Assembly (NCBI RefSeq): GCF_964019385.1
Contig: NC_088643.1
Location: 6,352,495 to 6,416,494 of the forward strand
From: Sycon ciliatum
Lineage: Eukaryota > Porifera > Calcarea > Leucosolenida > Sycettidae
Length of the DNA: 64,000 bases
Direction: 5' to 3'
Below, piece by piece: positions 8,223-17,836 of this stretch; the stretch's first letter is position 1; every line of letters begins with the position of its first letter. Below the pieces are notes generated by a model. That model did no database searches and was not told the origin of the DNA. It saw nothing but the letters and a program-made list of their open reading frames with translations. Both the position numbers and the translations under genes were made by a program.

Positions 8223-11195
8223 CTAGGGGAGTCCCAACAGGCATGGCCTTGTTACAGGGAACCCTAGGTGAATCTTTGTGAGGTGAGCAAAAGTACCAGC
8301 AGATTGTGCCTGACGACAGTTTGGAGGAAGAGTGTTCCACCGACCTGCCGCCAGAAAAGAAACTGAGCGCAGTCCATACCCAATATGTACAGTAGGTAAT
8401 ACTAAGGCAGCTGTATCCTGGCCACGAGTACGAGCATTTGTGTGCGGGCCAACTGAACGCAGGAGAAACAGTGACTGAAGGAGGGGGCTAGTAATTGATG
8501 ACAAGCAGCGATAGACCAAAACGTATAGTTTCAAATTAACTCGTTGCTCAAACGAATACAGATGACACCGTTGTAAAACTAATGCAGTTGGGGTCATTCT
8601 ATCTAAACCAAATGCCTTCTTCATCGCAATATGGCTGACCGTTACAAGCCTGTTATATAGGGTAGTTTTCAAACAGTGCACATACGCATTACTTGCATAT
8701 TCTAGAGTAGACTGTATAATTGACAAGAAGAAAGTTCTCCGAGCTGTAGCCGATAAATTGCGACGGCCATGAGCAAAACAGGCTAGTTTAGCGAAGGCCA
8801 CTGAACACACCTTTTCTACTTGTGGGCGGAACGTTAGATGCTCATCGATTAGTATACCGAGGTATTTCACAGTAGAGACAGGGGAAATGACAATACCTTT
8901 ACAGGTCAGGTACAGGGCTGGGCTCAGTGCAGGCAGGGCAGGACGCCGTATCAACATGAACTGTGTTTTAGTGGGGTTGAGCAGAAGGCCTTTCTCATCA
9001 AGGTATTGCTCTAGCAACCGCATACTATCCTGCAAGCGTAGCATAATTGTAGCCACATCAGAGCCGAATACGTAGAACGCAATATCATCAGCGTACAGCT
9101 GCACGACACTCTGGTGAAATATATCGGGTACCCGGCGAATGTAGACGCAGAAAAGCAAAGGCCCAAGAACAGACCCCTGGGCGACCCCTCTTGTACAGGG
9201 TTTGGTGTCACCCTTCTCACCATTGACAGTAACCTGCTGGCTGCGGTTCGTGAGATAGTCTGAGAACCACTTGAGGACAGTGCCGCCTAAGCCAGTGGTG
9301 GCTAGCTCTCCCAGCAGACCTGTGTGCTGCACATGGTCAAACGCCTTGCTCATATCCGCAAAGACTACTCCGCATTGGTCACCGTTGTCAAGTGCTCTGT
9401 TCCATCTGTCTATGCAAAGTGTCAGGGCATCCTCACAGCTATGGTGTGAGCGGTACGCAAATTGTTCAGCTGGTATGGCTGACAGGTCTGGATTCTGGGT
9501 GAAATACGAAGTGACTTGCTTGTGGACAACCTTCTCTAGGATCTTGGCCGCGATAGGCAACAGTGAGATTGGCCTGTAGTTGGTGGCTGAGGTCTTATCA
9601 CCAGATTTGTAAACAGGGCAGACATGGGCATGTTTGTAGGCAGCAGGAAAGATGCCAGAGCGAAGAGACCGATTGACGATAACAGTTAACGGATACGAGA
9701 CTGAATCTCTGCAGGATTTCAGGATGCAGGACGGAATATCATCGGAGCCGGTGGCTTTGTTGGATACCAGAGATTCAAGCAACTTGGAGATGGTATCGAC
9801 GCTGACGGTATCAAACTCCAAAAGAGTAGTGCTATTGGGGTCTGCAACGGGTAGGGGCAGCTCGACTGGTCTGGCAGGGTCATGGACGATCTCGGCGAAG
9901 GTAGTTGTCAGATCGGCGAGTGTGGCTGCTGGGGCAGCCCTCACTGCTGTTCTACCAGACAAGCTATTGATAATGGCCCATTGGCCTCGTGGGTCGTGGC
10001 GACGATTTTTGAACTCTCTGATGTAATACTGTGACTTCAGCTGCCTGTTGAGGAGAGTGCCTTCTCGCCGTATTGCACGATACCTCTGCAGAAGCTGTTG
10101 ATCTGACGGGTGAGTGCGTACTTTTCTATGTAGGTGGATTCGTTGCTGGAGGAGGTGTTTCAACGGAGGTGTCACCCATGGCTGAGGCTTCGGTTTACTG
10201 AAAGCTGGTGAGACCACGGGGCAGATCGGTGAATGTTTATCTAAAACTCGAGTAATACAGTGTGAAAGCTGGGTGACTTGTGCATTGACATCAGCTGACT
10301 TGGGGAGAGGCTCCAGAGTGCTGTCGATATCATCACAGAGTGTAGCGGGGTCAATTGCATGTGGGAGCGGTTTGCGCACGAATTTGAGGCGGGAGTTAGC
10401 TTGCTGCGTGGCTTTGTAGGAGAAGTTAGTCAGAACGAGATCATGGTCGCTCACGCCGTCTACAGATACTACAGTTGTCTTAACATGTGGTGCGGCAGCA
10501 TAAACGAGTATTAGATCCAGACATGTCTTGGCAAGTCGCGTTGGTGAAGTCACGACATTGCGGAGGTGAAACTCCTCACACAGATTGGACAGGTGCTTGT
10601 AATGGTGGTTATTTGATGATTGCTGTAGCACATCAGTGTTAAAGTCCCCTAGTACAATAATCCTGCTAAATTTACGGCTGATGACGTCAAGATGCTGACT
10701 GCACAGGTTCCAGAAGTCGACAGTTGCACTCGGTGGACGATATATACTGCACACAGCCAGCTCAATAGCCTTAGGTTTGGTACACAGGCGAAGACGAACA
10801 GAGACACACTCCACTCCTAGCTCAGTGATGGGAATTCTGATAGAGTGAATATCAGAATGGACATAAATGCATACCCCTCCACCATGTAGATCTCTATCCT
10901 TGCGATATAGATCGTAGCCTGGTATATGAACACTAGAATCGGGTATGCTGCTGTTTAGGTGGGTTTCATTCACTGATAGCACGTGGATCTTATGGTGGTG
11001 CAGGAGATGGTGAATGTGATGGACCTTGTTTCTGAGACTACATATATTAATGTGAGATATGGTGAGTTGGCTTACTGGAATGATGACTTCTTGCTCTTCG
11101 GGTAGCAGCGCAGGTACGCATATTGGTTTAGGTGTTCTGGTTTGTTTCACGAAAGTCCCACGGGCGAATGTGTATTGGTGCTGGCCAGAACCCAT
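8223..11195 (-). CDS. LINE ORF2: endonuclease and reverse transcriptase
   Basis: 990 codons without interruption, from a true ATG at 11195. Residues ~45-270 form an APE-type endonuclease: HINICSLRNK, VNETHLN, GGGVCIYV, YRPPS, GDFNTD and VSDHDL are all present, so its catalytic Asn, Glu, Asp and His are kept. Residues ~480-760 form the reverse transcriptase with NYRPISLLP, FADMSKAFDHV, GVAQGSVLGPLLF and LYADDIAF, which holds the catalytic YADD. The carboxyl end carries the long LINE-specific extension (KYLGILID, LEYASNAYVH). The protein nicks genomic DNA and primes reverse transcription at the nick. The layout matches the CR1/L2 group. It overlaps the end of ORF1 by 68 bases in another frame, suggesting coupled re-initiation. 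Confidence 0.95.
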   Translation of the reverse strand: MGSGQHQYTFARGTFVKQTRTPKPICVPALLPEEQEVIIPVSQLTISHINICSLRNKVHHIHHLLHHHKIHVLSVNETHLNSSIPDSSVHIPGYDLYRKDRDLHGGGVCIYVHSDIHSIRIPITELGVECVSVRLRLCTKPKAIELAVCSIYRPPSATVDFWNLCSQHLDVISRKFSRIIVLGDFNTDVLQQSSNNHHYKHLSNLCEEFHLRNVVTSPTRLAKTCLDLILVYAAAPHVKTTVVSVDGVSDHDLVLTNFSYKATQQANSRLKFVRKPLPHAIDPATLCDDIDSTLEPLPKSADVNAQVTQLSHCITRVLDKHSPICPVVSPAFSKPKPQPWVTPPLKHLLQQRIHLHRKVRTHPSDQQLLQRYRAIRREGTLLNRQLKSQYYIREFKNRRHDPRGQWAIINSLSGRTAVRAAPAATLADLTTTFAEIVHDPARPVELPLPVADPNSTTLLEFDTVSVDTISKLLESLVSNKATGSDDIPSCILKSCRDSVSYPLTVIVNRSLRSGIFPAAYKHAHVCPVYKSGDKTSATNYRPISLLPIAAKILEKVVHKQVTSYFTQNPDLSAIPAEQFAYRSHHSCEDALTLCIDRWNRALDNGDQCGVVFADMSKAFDHVQHTGLLGELATTGLGGTVLKWFSDYLTNRSQQVTVNGEKGDTKPCTRGVAQGSVLGPLLFCVYIRRVPDIFHQSVVQLYADDIAFYVFGSDVATIMLRLQDSMRLLEQYLDEKGLLLNPTKTQFMLIRRPALPALSPALYLTCKGIVISPVSTVKYLGILIDEHLTFRPQVEKVCSVAFAKLACFAHGRRNLSATARRTFFLSIIQSTLEYASNAYVHCLKTTLYNRLVTVSHIAMKKAFGLDRMTPTALVLQRCHLYSFEQRVNLKLYVLVYRCLSSITSPLLQSLFLLRSVGPHTNARTRGQDTAALVLPTVHIGYGLRSVSFLAAGRWNTLPPNCRQAQSAGTFAHLTKIHLGFPVTRPCLLGLP

Positions 11196-11457
11196 CCTTC
11201 TCGCTCAGTGCACATTGGTCCTCTCGGATCGTAAGCCGTGCAGCCTTTGTACCAATATGCTTACGAGAGGGAAAGGTGCGGCATGCTGTTGGTGTGATAC
11301 CATTGTGCTTGCAGTGGGCTATTATGGTATCCGCGGTGCAGCTGCTGTCAATGTTACCAACAAAGTATACTTTTCGGAGTGAGCCAAGTGATCCTTTCAA
11401 ATTGCGGTTAGTAACCTCAGTCCATTCCTCATCGTTTGGCTGCTGCTGCTGCTGTTT

Positions 11458-11510
<53 letters not shown>

Positions 11511-12486
11511 GCTGCTTCTGGCGCTGTTGTTGTTGTTGTTGTTGTTGTTGTTGTCGCTGTTGGGGTCGTTGGTGCTGGTTAGTTTGCTGGCGGTGCTCCT
11601 GTGGGAGAGGTGGCTGCGCAGTGACCGATGGCTTGGAGGAGGGCCGAAGTGCTCCGTTGTCACTGGAGCTATTGAGCACTGATGCCCATACGCGCTGCTG
11701 GGTCGTGGATCTGCAAGTGCTACAACTTGTAGTCGTATCCATGTGGTTGGCTTGCTGCATTTGCAGCCCATGTGCACCCGGCTTGGATACGGTATCGCCC
11801 GCCTTTTTGAATGGGGTCGGTGCAGTGTGTGGTACATGCTCTACTGACTTGAGGCGCCCTTGGTTGGCTTGCTGCATTTGCAGCCCACGTGCACCCGGCT
11901 TGGATACGGTATCGCCAGCCTTTTTGAGTGGGGTCGGTTCAGTGTACATGTGTTGCATATTATGCTCTACTGACTTGAGGCGCGCTTCCTGTTCCTTACA
12001 CTTGTCCTCCAGCGCAGATATACGGGAATCTGATTGCACCGTACTAATAGGCGTATGCATGTGTGCAAGGTCAGCTTGCTCTTTTCTAATCATGGAGAGT
12101 TCCCCTTGCATGTTGACGATTGCCGAGGAGATCCCTGAAAAAACTTCCTGAAGGGCGGCCAATTCAGCCTTGACTGTCCCAACTATTTCGGTCTTGATGC
12201 TTTCGATCAGGCCATTGACATCTAATATGGAGTCTTCGGGAGGCGAGATAACCTCTAAGTCACTTACCGGCGACTTGCTGCCTGCATCTCGACCGCATTC
12301 CGTAGGGTGTGTGGTTCTGCCCGCAGAACACACGTTCGCCTCTCCAGTAGAGTCACCAGCAGACCAAGAGTCTGTGTCGTCCTCCTCAACGTAGAGATCA
12401 AAGCATGGCTTCCCAAAGGCCTGCTTTGGGGTTACCGATCCTTGCTTGTAGCTATCGTTTGGATATGAATAGTCGATCAACGGCAT
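11128..12486 (-). CDS. LINE ORF1: coiled-coil, Gln-rich, RRM-like protein
   Basis: About 452 codons on the minus strand; I chose the ATG at 12486 (NMPLIDYSYPND) because the frame has no earlier ATG. Residues ~95-185 are charged and heptad-like, consistent with a coiled coil. Residues ~195-255 contain two near-identical segments (KKAGDTVSKPGA..GLQMQQAN), an internal duplication. Residues ~300-360 are a glutamine tract interrupted by R and K. The last ~80 residues (KVYFVGNIDSSCTADTIIAH onward, with CRTF, ARLTI and HIRPWDF) resemble the RRM-like nucleic-acid-binding domain of CR1-type ORF1 proteins. It probably packages LINE RNA. Ends inside the start of ORF2. Confidence 0.85.
11440..11558. repeat. 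(CTG/TTG)n trinucleotide repeat in LINE ORF1
   Basis: Runs of GTT and GCT triplets on the plus strand encode the glutamine tract of ORF1 on the minus strand. The same bases are open in other frames, giving artificial poly-Leu, poly-Cys and poly-Asn readings. Confidence 0.95.
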
Positions 12487-12531
12487 GTTCACAGCTCAAA
12501 AAAATGCAACCGCACTCTACGACGTACAATC

Positions 12532-12706
12532 ATGCTGGTAAAGATTTCTTGAAGCAAAGAGCTGCATGTTCCGCTATGGATGCACCGGAACCATCTCCAC
12601 CAGCTTTATCCAACTTTTCTTCACTGATGACAAATAACTCCCTTTTTTGGCATCGAAATCAAGATTGATCGAATTAGCTTCCAAGGCTGTTCCAAATTTA
12701 GAACTC
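12532..12706 (-). CDS. Fossil Polinton fibre protein, amino-terminal part
   Basis: The minus strand starts with an ATG near 12706 (MSSKFGTALEANSINLDFD) preceded by a TAGGTAGATGA box, the same kind of box seen before the plus-strand Polinton genes. The frame leads toward the LINE insertion. The C-terminal fibre repeats continue at 8190-8171 and 2653-1922. A divergent arrangement with the ATPase places the two start sites about 80 bases apart. Assignment to the fibre rests on strand, position and the shared interruption; it is broken. Confidence 0.5.
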
Positions 12707-12772
12707 ATCTTCCTCATCTACCTATATTTTTTATTTTCTTGAGAGCGTTGGAACAATAAAAATGTTCCTTTG

Positions 12773-12778
12773 TAGATA
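12773..12778 (+). promoter_or_regulatory. TAGATA box before ATPase gene
   Basis: TAGATA 12 bases upstream of the ATPase ATG, in the context TGTAGATACAAACC-ATGG. One of a set of matching boxes before Polinton genes. Confidence 0.7.
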
Positions 12779-12784
12779 CAAACC

Positions 12785-13438
12785 ATGGAAATGATTAACT
12801 TTGATGAGCACAAGGAGAAACCAACAAAGCATCACTACTTGCTTCCTGATTGTCACTACATGATGATTGGACAAACGGGATGTGGGAAGACAAACACCCT
12901 GTGTATTATGCCTTTACAATCATGGTTGAAGTGTGATAAGGTCATCCTTTATACAATAAATCCTCAACAACCAAAATATCAACTTCTTGATGGGTTATAC
13001 AATGGAATATCTCCTGGTAATCTTATCATTGAACAACCAGACAAGGTTTGTCCAGTGGAGGATCTCGATGATCAGGAAAATAAGGTGATAATTTTTGATG
13101 ACATCAAGATTGACAACAAGAACATGACAAAAGTGATGGAATACTTCAGTCTTTCTCGGAACAAGAAATGTAACTGTATATATCTTTGTCAATCACACTA
13201 TGATGTACCGAAATATATCAAGAGGAATACCAAGTGCTTCCTCCTGTACAAGGGCTTAGACAACAGAGATGTCCAATGTCTAGCACATGATCACTCCAAA
13301 AATCTTAAGAAGACCGAGTTTGCGGAGGCCTATGAAATGGCAACAGAGAAACCACATTCATTTTTCATGCTTGATAAAACAGCAACATATCAGCCAGAGA
13401 TGTACCGATGTGGATTCGATAGGTTCTTGGAGAAGTGA
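12785..13438 (+). CDS. Polinton DNA-packaging ATPase (FtsK/HerA type)
   Basis: 217 residues. Walker A is at residues ~28-36 (GQTGCGKTN) and Walker B at ~97-103 (KVIIFDDI). A sensor-type segment NCIYLCQSHYDVP follows at ~137-149. This is the A32-like packaging ATPase of Polintons, virophages and related viruses, which pumps DNA into preformed capsids. Length fits the family and the gene looks whole. Start chosen at 12785: it follows TAGATACAAACC, the element-wide start box. The next gene begins 30 bases downstream of its stop. Confidence 0.93.
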   Translation: MEMINFDEHKEKPTKHHYLLPDCHYMMIGQTGCGKTNTLCIMPLQSWLKCDKVILYTINPQQPKYQLLDGLYNGISPGNLIIEQPDKVCPVEDLDDQENKVIIFDDIKIDNKNMTKVMEYFSLSRNKKCNCIYLCQSHYDVPKYIKRNTKCFLLYKGLDNRDVQCLAHDHSKNLKKTEFAEAYEMATEKPHSFFMLDKTATYQPEMYRCGFDRFLEK

Positions 13439-13458
13439 GAAAGAAAAAAACGTATTGG

Positions 13459-13464
13459 TAGATA
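13459..13464 (+). promoter_or_regulatory. TAGATA box
   Basis: TAGATA nine bases upstream of the ATG at 13468. Confidence 0.65.
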
Positions 13465-13467
13465 AGC

Positions 13468-14060
13468 ATGCCACATTTTACTCAAGTAGAAAATCCTGAA
13501 CATCGGAAGGAAGTCGCTATACTATTGACACCTTTCTCAAAAATCGAGAAATTCTCAAGCAACGTCAACTGGAAAAATGGATAGGCAAGCAACAGCAGGA
13601 GGAGTTTGTAGAAGAGTTCCAAAAACCTGTTGTTAAAAATTTAACCAAACAAAATGAGGAATACGATAAACGGCAGAATGCGCTCCTTGGACAACTTCAG
13701 ACTAACGAAGCAGCAATCACATCAGCCCTCCATCAAATTCCAACGGTTGTGGGTTCATTCATCAAACCCATCGGAGGTGGTACTCCTGAACCACTGGATG
13801 GTAGAACTTCTTCTTTCATTCCTGACACTGATATACCATTCAACCCGAAAGATATTGACCTCATCAATGACTACAATGAGTATAAAGGAACTAATGATGA
13901 AATACCGAATGAAGAAGAGATCAAAAGTAGTAATAACTTGAAGAAGGTAAAAGACGTGTTGGGGAGAATAAGAGGGGTACAACTGCGCTCTGGTTCAGTA
14001 AGTGATAAAGATGGAAACAATAGACTTGTGATAGATTCCATAGACAAAGTGAGGAGATAG
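13468..14060 (+). CDS. Fossil Polinton protein of unknown function, acidic C-terminus
   Basis: The region starts at an ATG after a TAGATA box and is open as a charged, probably helical amino end. Its clear C-terminal section (from about 13,750) contains FIKPIGGGTPEPLDGRTSSF, an Asp/Glu/Asn-rich stretch and a basic tail (RIRGVQLRSGSV). It ends inside the next gene's box, AGATAGATAG. Position directly after the ATPase is typical for a Polinton structural or scaffold protein, but I do not recognise the family. Broken. Confidence 0.55.
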
Positions 14061-14063
14061 ATA
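14058..14063 (+). promoter_or_regulatory. TAGATA box overlapping upstream stop codon
   Basis: TAGATAG 12 bases before the ATG at 14070; its first TAG is the stop codon of the preceding frame. Confidence 0.65.
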
Positions 14064-14069
14064 GACTTC

Positions 14070-14565
14070 ATGATTCGTGCTGACAGTAATAGAGTGAAAC
14101 CGATACAAGTTACGAAAGCAGACCAAGCAACTCTATCATCACAACAGTCCACTTAGAAAAAGAGAAGAAGCAAAAAGAAAGGTATCAATCCCAAAAGTCC
14201 AGAATTCCCAAGTCCAGTTCCGAAAGCAGGTCAAGCAGTTAGGTTTAATGATTCTTATCCCCAAAGTCCAGAACTCTCAAGTCCAGTTCCGAAAGCAGAT
14301 CAAGCAGTTGGGTTTAATGATTCTTATTCAAAAAGTCCCCGTCGTCGTATACCGGAAGGAGTCTTCCACACACACGATAAACCCTTTGAAGGAAAGGGAA
14401 TCAGATTTTACAAATCACATGATGAGTTAGTAGAAAGACTGGGTTTACTTTGCGCTTCTCGAGAGGCAGGAAATACATCAAAGCAAGTCATTAACGAATT
14501 AGTTGAGATCTTGGACCGTTTGTTGAATGAGAAAGTGATAAAAAAGAGTGAATACAAGAAGATAT
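14070..14565 (+). CDS. Fossil Polinton protein of unknown function with SP-rich repeats
   Basis: Begins MIRADSNRVKPIQ. The middle has three related units of the form KSPEFPSPVPKAGQAVRFNDSY (P-S-P-V-P-K-A-x-Q-A-V-x-F). The C-terminal third is ordinary and helical (YKSHDELVERLGLL, VINELVEILDRLLNEKVIKK). The tandem units resemble flexible linkers in minor structural proteins. It ends where an inverted-repeat DNA element (14566-15664) has inserted. Broken; family not recognised. Confidence 0.5.
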
Positions 14566-15664
14566 GAGCCGAGCCAAGCAAAAAGGTGGCTTAGGCATAA
14601 TTTTTGGAAATTTCTTTTTTCATGCCAAAGCGATGTCTACCTATCCAACTTCCATCAAGGAAATTTTGGTGCCCATCTGAAATGTATATGTGCCATAAAT
14701 AAGCATACATTGCCCACATGTCACAGAATGCCTGGTATCAATGAAACTAAGATAATAATTATGAAGACCTACTCCAGAATACATGGGACACCAAGTGGAG
14801 ACAGAGCTTAGCAGGTGTGGAAGCAATACCAGAGGAACGAGCACTTGTGTTCTGATTAGAAGATCCAAGAAAGAAGAAATAATTGATCTATTCATCTCAT
14901 GTCATTTCATCACGCAACACGAATTTTCATATCCTTCAATGATTTTGTGAGTCTGTGATTATATTTTTCGCTGGGCTGGGAAACGTCGCATCTTACCAAG
15001 GCAGTCCGTCATCCTCTCTCCAATCACCTACGCCAACATGAATTTATCCTTCCCTGTAGCTCGTAGTGTTGTGCCAGAGATCGAGCTCCATTGGTCCCTT
15101 GCACGTAGGTCCAACAGACTGCACATCGCTAAAAGGCGGCACTGATTCTTTGTCCGTCCTAGTCCATGTCATTCTCCTTCCCTGGTGTAGGTAGTGGTAT
15201 AAGCACCACAGGACGATATGCTAGCAGGTAGAGTCAATGCATCGTTTCGTCGTGTCGCACTATTGTCCTTGAAATGAGGAAATTTTGGAGTACAGTACGC
15301 CACGTCATGAACATTTGAAGGTACCCGAAACAAAGTGAAACATCGCAGCAAGATCCAACTCACTAGGGAGCTTGTCAGAGTGATGGCCGGACGGCTTGTA
15401 GACGTCTCCACATAGGTATACCAGACGCTCTAGACTAGTCGTGGCCACGATGAGAACCATAGCCACCATGAATGAGCGAGTTTTCCTCGTCAACTAGGGT
15501 TGGGCGCACACGGAGACAGAGTGTCATCCAGCTCGCCTCCGCATGCTCCAGAACGGAATATTTTCGCGACTGCGCTCGAGTAGAATTTTGCCGACTGTGA
15601 CGTTTTGGTGATTTTCTCGATTTGTTGGCAAAACGCTAAGCCACTTTTTAGCTTGGCGCGGCTC
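14566..15664. mobile_element. 1.1-kb inverted-repeat DNA element without recognisable transposase
   Basis: Ends GAGCCGAGCCAAGCAAAAAG and, reversed, GAGCCGCGCCAAGCTAAAAA, each continuing GTGGCTTAG, so the terminal inverted repeats are ~28 bp with a few mismatches. Flanked by ATAT on both sides (14562-14565, 15665-15668), a candidate 4-bp target duplication in AT-rich sequence. No transposase is seen in any frame. Non-autonomous; superfamily unresolved. Confidence 0.8.
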
Positions 15665-15682
15665 ATATATAAAACTTATGTA

Positions 15683-15688
15683 TAGATA
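15683..15688 (+). promoter_or_regulatory. TAGATA box before minor capsid gene
   Basis: TATAGATAGAACC-ATGG, 11 bases upstream of the ATG at 15694. Confidence 0.7.
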
Positions 15689-15693
15689 GAACC

Positions 15694-16384
15694 ATGGAAA
15701 GCATCCTATTTTTTGATAGTCACAGTTCACAAATCACTGGGACAAGTCAAAACTTCAAAGCATCATTCAACCCTCCATTACTACTTGATGAAAAGAAGAC
15801 CTATGAAATTTCTCTGATCAATTCTACCATCTGGTATAGTTGGTTAAACATCAACACCTCAAACAACCAAATTCGGATTTTTGATGGGAAAACCTGGAAA
15901 CCTCATGTCATTCCAAGAGGTGCTTACAACTTGACTGACATCAATCGATATATCCAGAGAAAAATCGAAAATGAGAACGGGATACCGATTGAGCCAAACT
16001 TCAACACTCTACACAGTGAAATTTACCTCAAACATGGTTACAAGGTTGACTTTGACACCCCATCATCACTTGCTCCTGTGCTCGGATTTTCAAAGAAACT
16101 GATTGATACAACTTCTACATCTGACTTCATTGTGAATATCACTGACAATCACAACATCCTCATTCACTGTAGCTTGGTAAGTGAGGCATATCTCAATGGT
16201 AGAACTGGTGATGTCATTTACTCAATTTCACCGGATAAACCTCCTGGTTTCCAACTCAACATCCAACCGAATGAGAAGACGTTTTTACCACTAACGAAAA
16301 CTGATAAAATATCGGATGTAATAATGAGGATAACTGATCAAGATGGAAAGGAACTGAACCTCAACAATGAAAGAACCATATTAA
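15694..16384 (+). CDS. Fossil Polinton minor capsid (penton) protein
   Basis: About 230 residues before a MITE interrupts its 3' end. It starts MESILFFDSHSSQITG, and carries the segments FNPPLLLDEKKTYEISLINSTI, WYSWLNI, IPRGAYNLTDINRYIQ and VDFDTPSSLAPVLGF. These match the pattern of Polinton and virophage minor capsid proteins, single jelly-roll pentons that close the five-fold vertices of the capsid. Start chosen by the TAGATA box and the AACCATGG context. The MITE at 16385 lies within the last residues of the coding region. Confidence 0.78.
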
Positions 16385-16815
16385 GGCTGTGTTTACATGA
16401 GAAATTTCAACCCGGGTCGAGTTCAGCCCGGGTTGAAAGTCTGTACGATAGACAAAAGAGGTGAGCGTTTACATGAAGACAGTTGACCCGGGTCAAATAC
16501 TGATATGCCGCCAAAAGTCCACTTCTACAGTCCTGTATGGTCACGTGAATCCGTTCGCGCGAAATTTGCATCTGCAGTGCTGTTCAAACCAGGCGCGAGA
16601 TACGCACAGAAGTACGTTTGTACGATTTTCTTGACCCGGGTTGATTTCAACCCTCCCCTTGGGGGGAGGGTTGAAATCAACCCGGGGCGAAATTTTAACC
16701 CGGGTCAAGCGCAGTGCGTCATGTAAACGCGCCATTCACTTTGTGCACATGGGGGGTTGAAATCTGACCCGGGTCGAACTCAACCCGGGTTGAAACGCTT
16801 CATGTAAACACAGCC
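16385..16815. mobile_element. MITE with CCCGGGT-rich inverted repeats
   Basis: 431 bp. Left end GGCTGTGTTTACATGA, right end its reverse complement, extending inward about 50 bp as TTTCAACCCGGGT...GAGTTC. Seven or more copies of ACCCGGGT occur inside, and a strong internal palindrome centres on 16,661 (CCCTCCCC-TT-GGGGGGAGGG). Flanks are TAA and TGA, so a 3-bp target duplication is possible but not exact. No coding capacity. Superfamily uncertain. Confidence 0.85.
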
Positions 16816-16847
16816 TGAGTCTTCATCTCCGGGAAAGAAAATAAGAC

Positions 16848-16857
16848 TAGATAGATG
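16848..16857 (+). promoter_or_regulatory. TAGATAGATG box
   Basis: CTAGATAGATGAC immediately before the ATG at 16860; first T is 12 bases upstream. Confidence 0.65.
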
Positions 16858-16859
16858 AC

Positions 16860-17313
16860 ATGATGTTCTTGAAACGAAACCAGCTTACCAGACAAAAGGT
16901 TATCGGCGGAAGTCTTCTTGGAAATCTGTACAACAAAGCCAAAGGTGTAATACAACACCAGCAAAATCTTAGCACCCAAGGTCAAATCCATAGGCAAAAT
17001 GACAGCTCAGAAAGCTTTGGAGGCAGCAAAAGAACAGATCACTCCAGACATGGTCTTTGATTTGGCAAAAGATCTTGCTAAGGGTGAAAGAAAATCAGTA
17101 AAAATGAAAGAAAAGAAAGAGGCAAAGCAGCTTGCTACTACTATTGGTAAAGACGAATCTATCAATCCACATGTTAGAGATACCATTAATCAATTATCAA
17201 ACAACAAGAACATCAAACGAGTTTTGTTGGATAAGAGTAAAGAGCTTCTCCAAGATAATCAGAGAGCTATCCTATCAAACATCATTGCTGGTTCAGGAAT
17301 GAAGAGGTTGTAG
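16860..17313 (+). CDS. Fossil Polinton small basic protein
   Basis: The amino end reads MMFLKRNQLTRQKVIGGSLLGNLYNKAKG, and the C-terminal part is rich in lysine (KGERKSVKMKEKKEAKQLATT) ending SNIIAGSGMKRL. Small basic Polinton proteins at this position may correspond to DNA-condensing core or maturation proteins, but the family is not certain. Placed between the two capsid genes. Broken. Confidence 0.5.
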
Positions 17314-17763
17314 AAAAAAGAAAAAGAAAAAAATATATGTTGGACTCAGTAGAGCGTCCAGCCCCTATATGATGTCCAACCCCTATATAGAGTCCATTGG
17401 TCCAAAATCCACTGTACAGAGTCCAAACTTGGAATCAACTGTGAGCTCAAAGTTTAGATGGACATCACTCCCTGTATAGAATCCAGCCAATTGGCTTCAC
17501 CCCTATATAGAGTCCATTCGTCCAAAATCAACTGTACGAAGTCCAAACTTTGAAATCAACTATAAAAAGTCTTTATGTGGACAACACTCCCTGTATAAAG
17601 TCTAGCCAAGTAGGCATCCCCTATCCAGAGTTCAAAATTAGACATAGGATCTGTTGTAAGCAGTGAATATTAACCAGAAAATGGCCTCTCCCTTTAATCC
17701 TTTACATCATTCACTTCTCAAGATAAAAAAATAAGTATTGAGGCGCCACTGCAGCCACTTCAT

Positions 17764-17836
17764 TACATGAAAAACCCTACAAACACCATCCTCAAATCAA
17801 GTGGTCTCTTCGCAGACGCTGCAAATTACAATATCT
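17764..17836 (+). repeat. Half-copy of the AAACCCTACA MITE
   Basis: Contains AAAACCCTACAAACACCATC, TCAAGTGGTCTCTTCGC and GCTGCAAATT in the same order as the MITE ends at 45535, 45755, 47250 and 47478. Confidence 0.75.

Larger units (their letters stand above)
8190..12530 (-). mobile_element. Full-length two-ORF CR1-like LINE
   Basis: A non-LTR retrotransposon on the minus strand with both ORFs open. Its 3' end, just after the ORF2 stop, reads AAATAATAAATAC then (TAC)n, ending near 8190; such short microsatellite tails instead of poly(A) are characteristic of CR1/L2-type LINEs. The 5' end lies close to 12,530, only about 45 bases before the ORF1 ATG, so a little 5' sequence may be missing. 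Both flanks are Polinton fibre sequence. I could not identify a clear target duplication. Open ORFs with visible catalytic motifs suggest a recently active copy. Confidence 0.92.

Noticed and set aside
11132-12151. Plus-strand 339-codon Cys-rich frame
   Set aside because: Shadow of the LINE ORF1 glutamine repeat on the opposite strand; poly-Cys and poly-Leu runs come from the triplet repeat.
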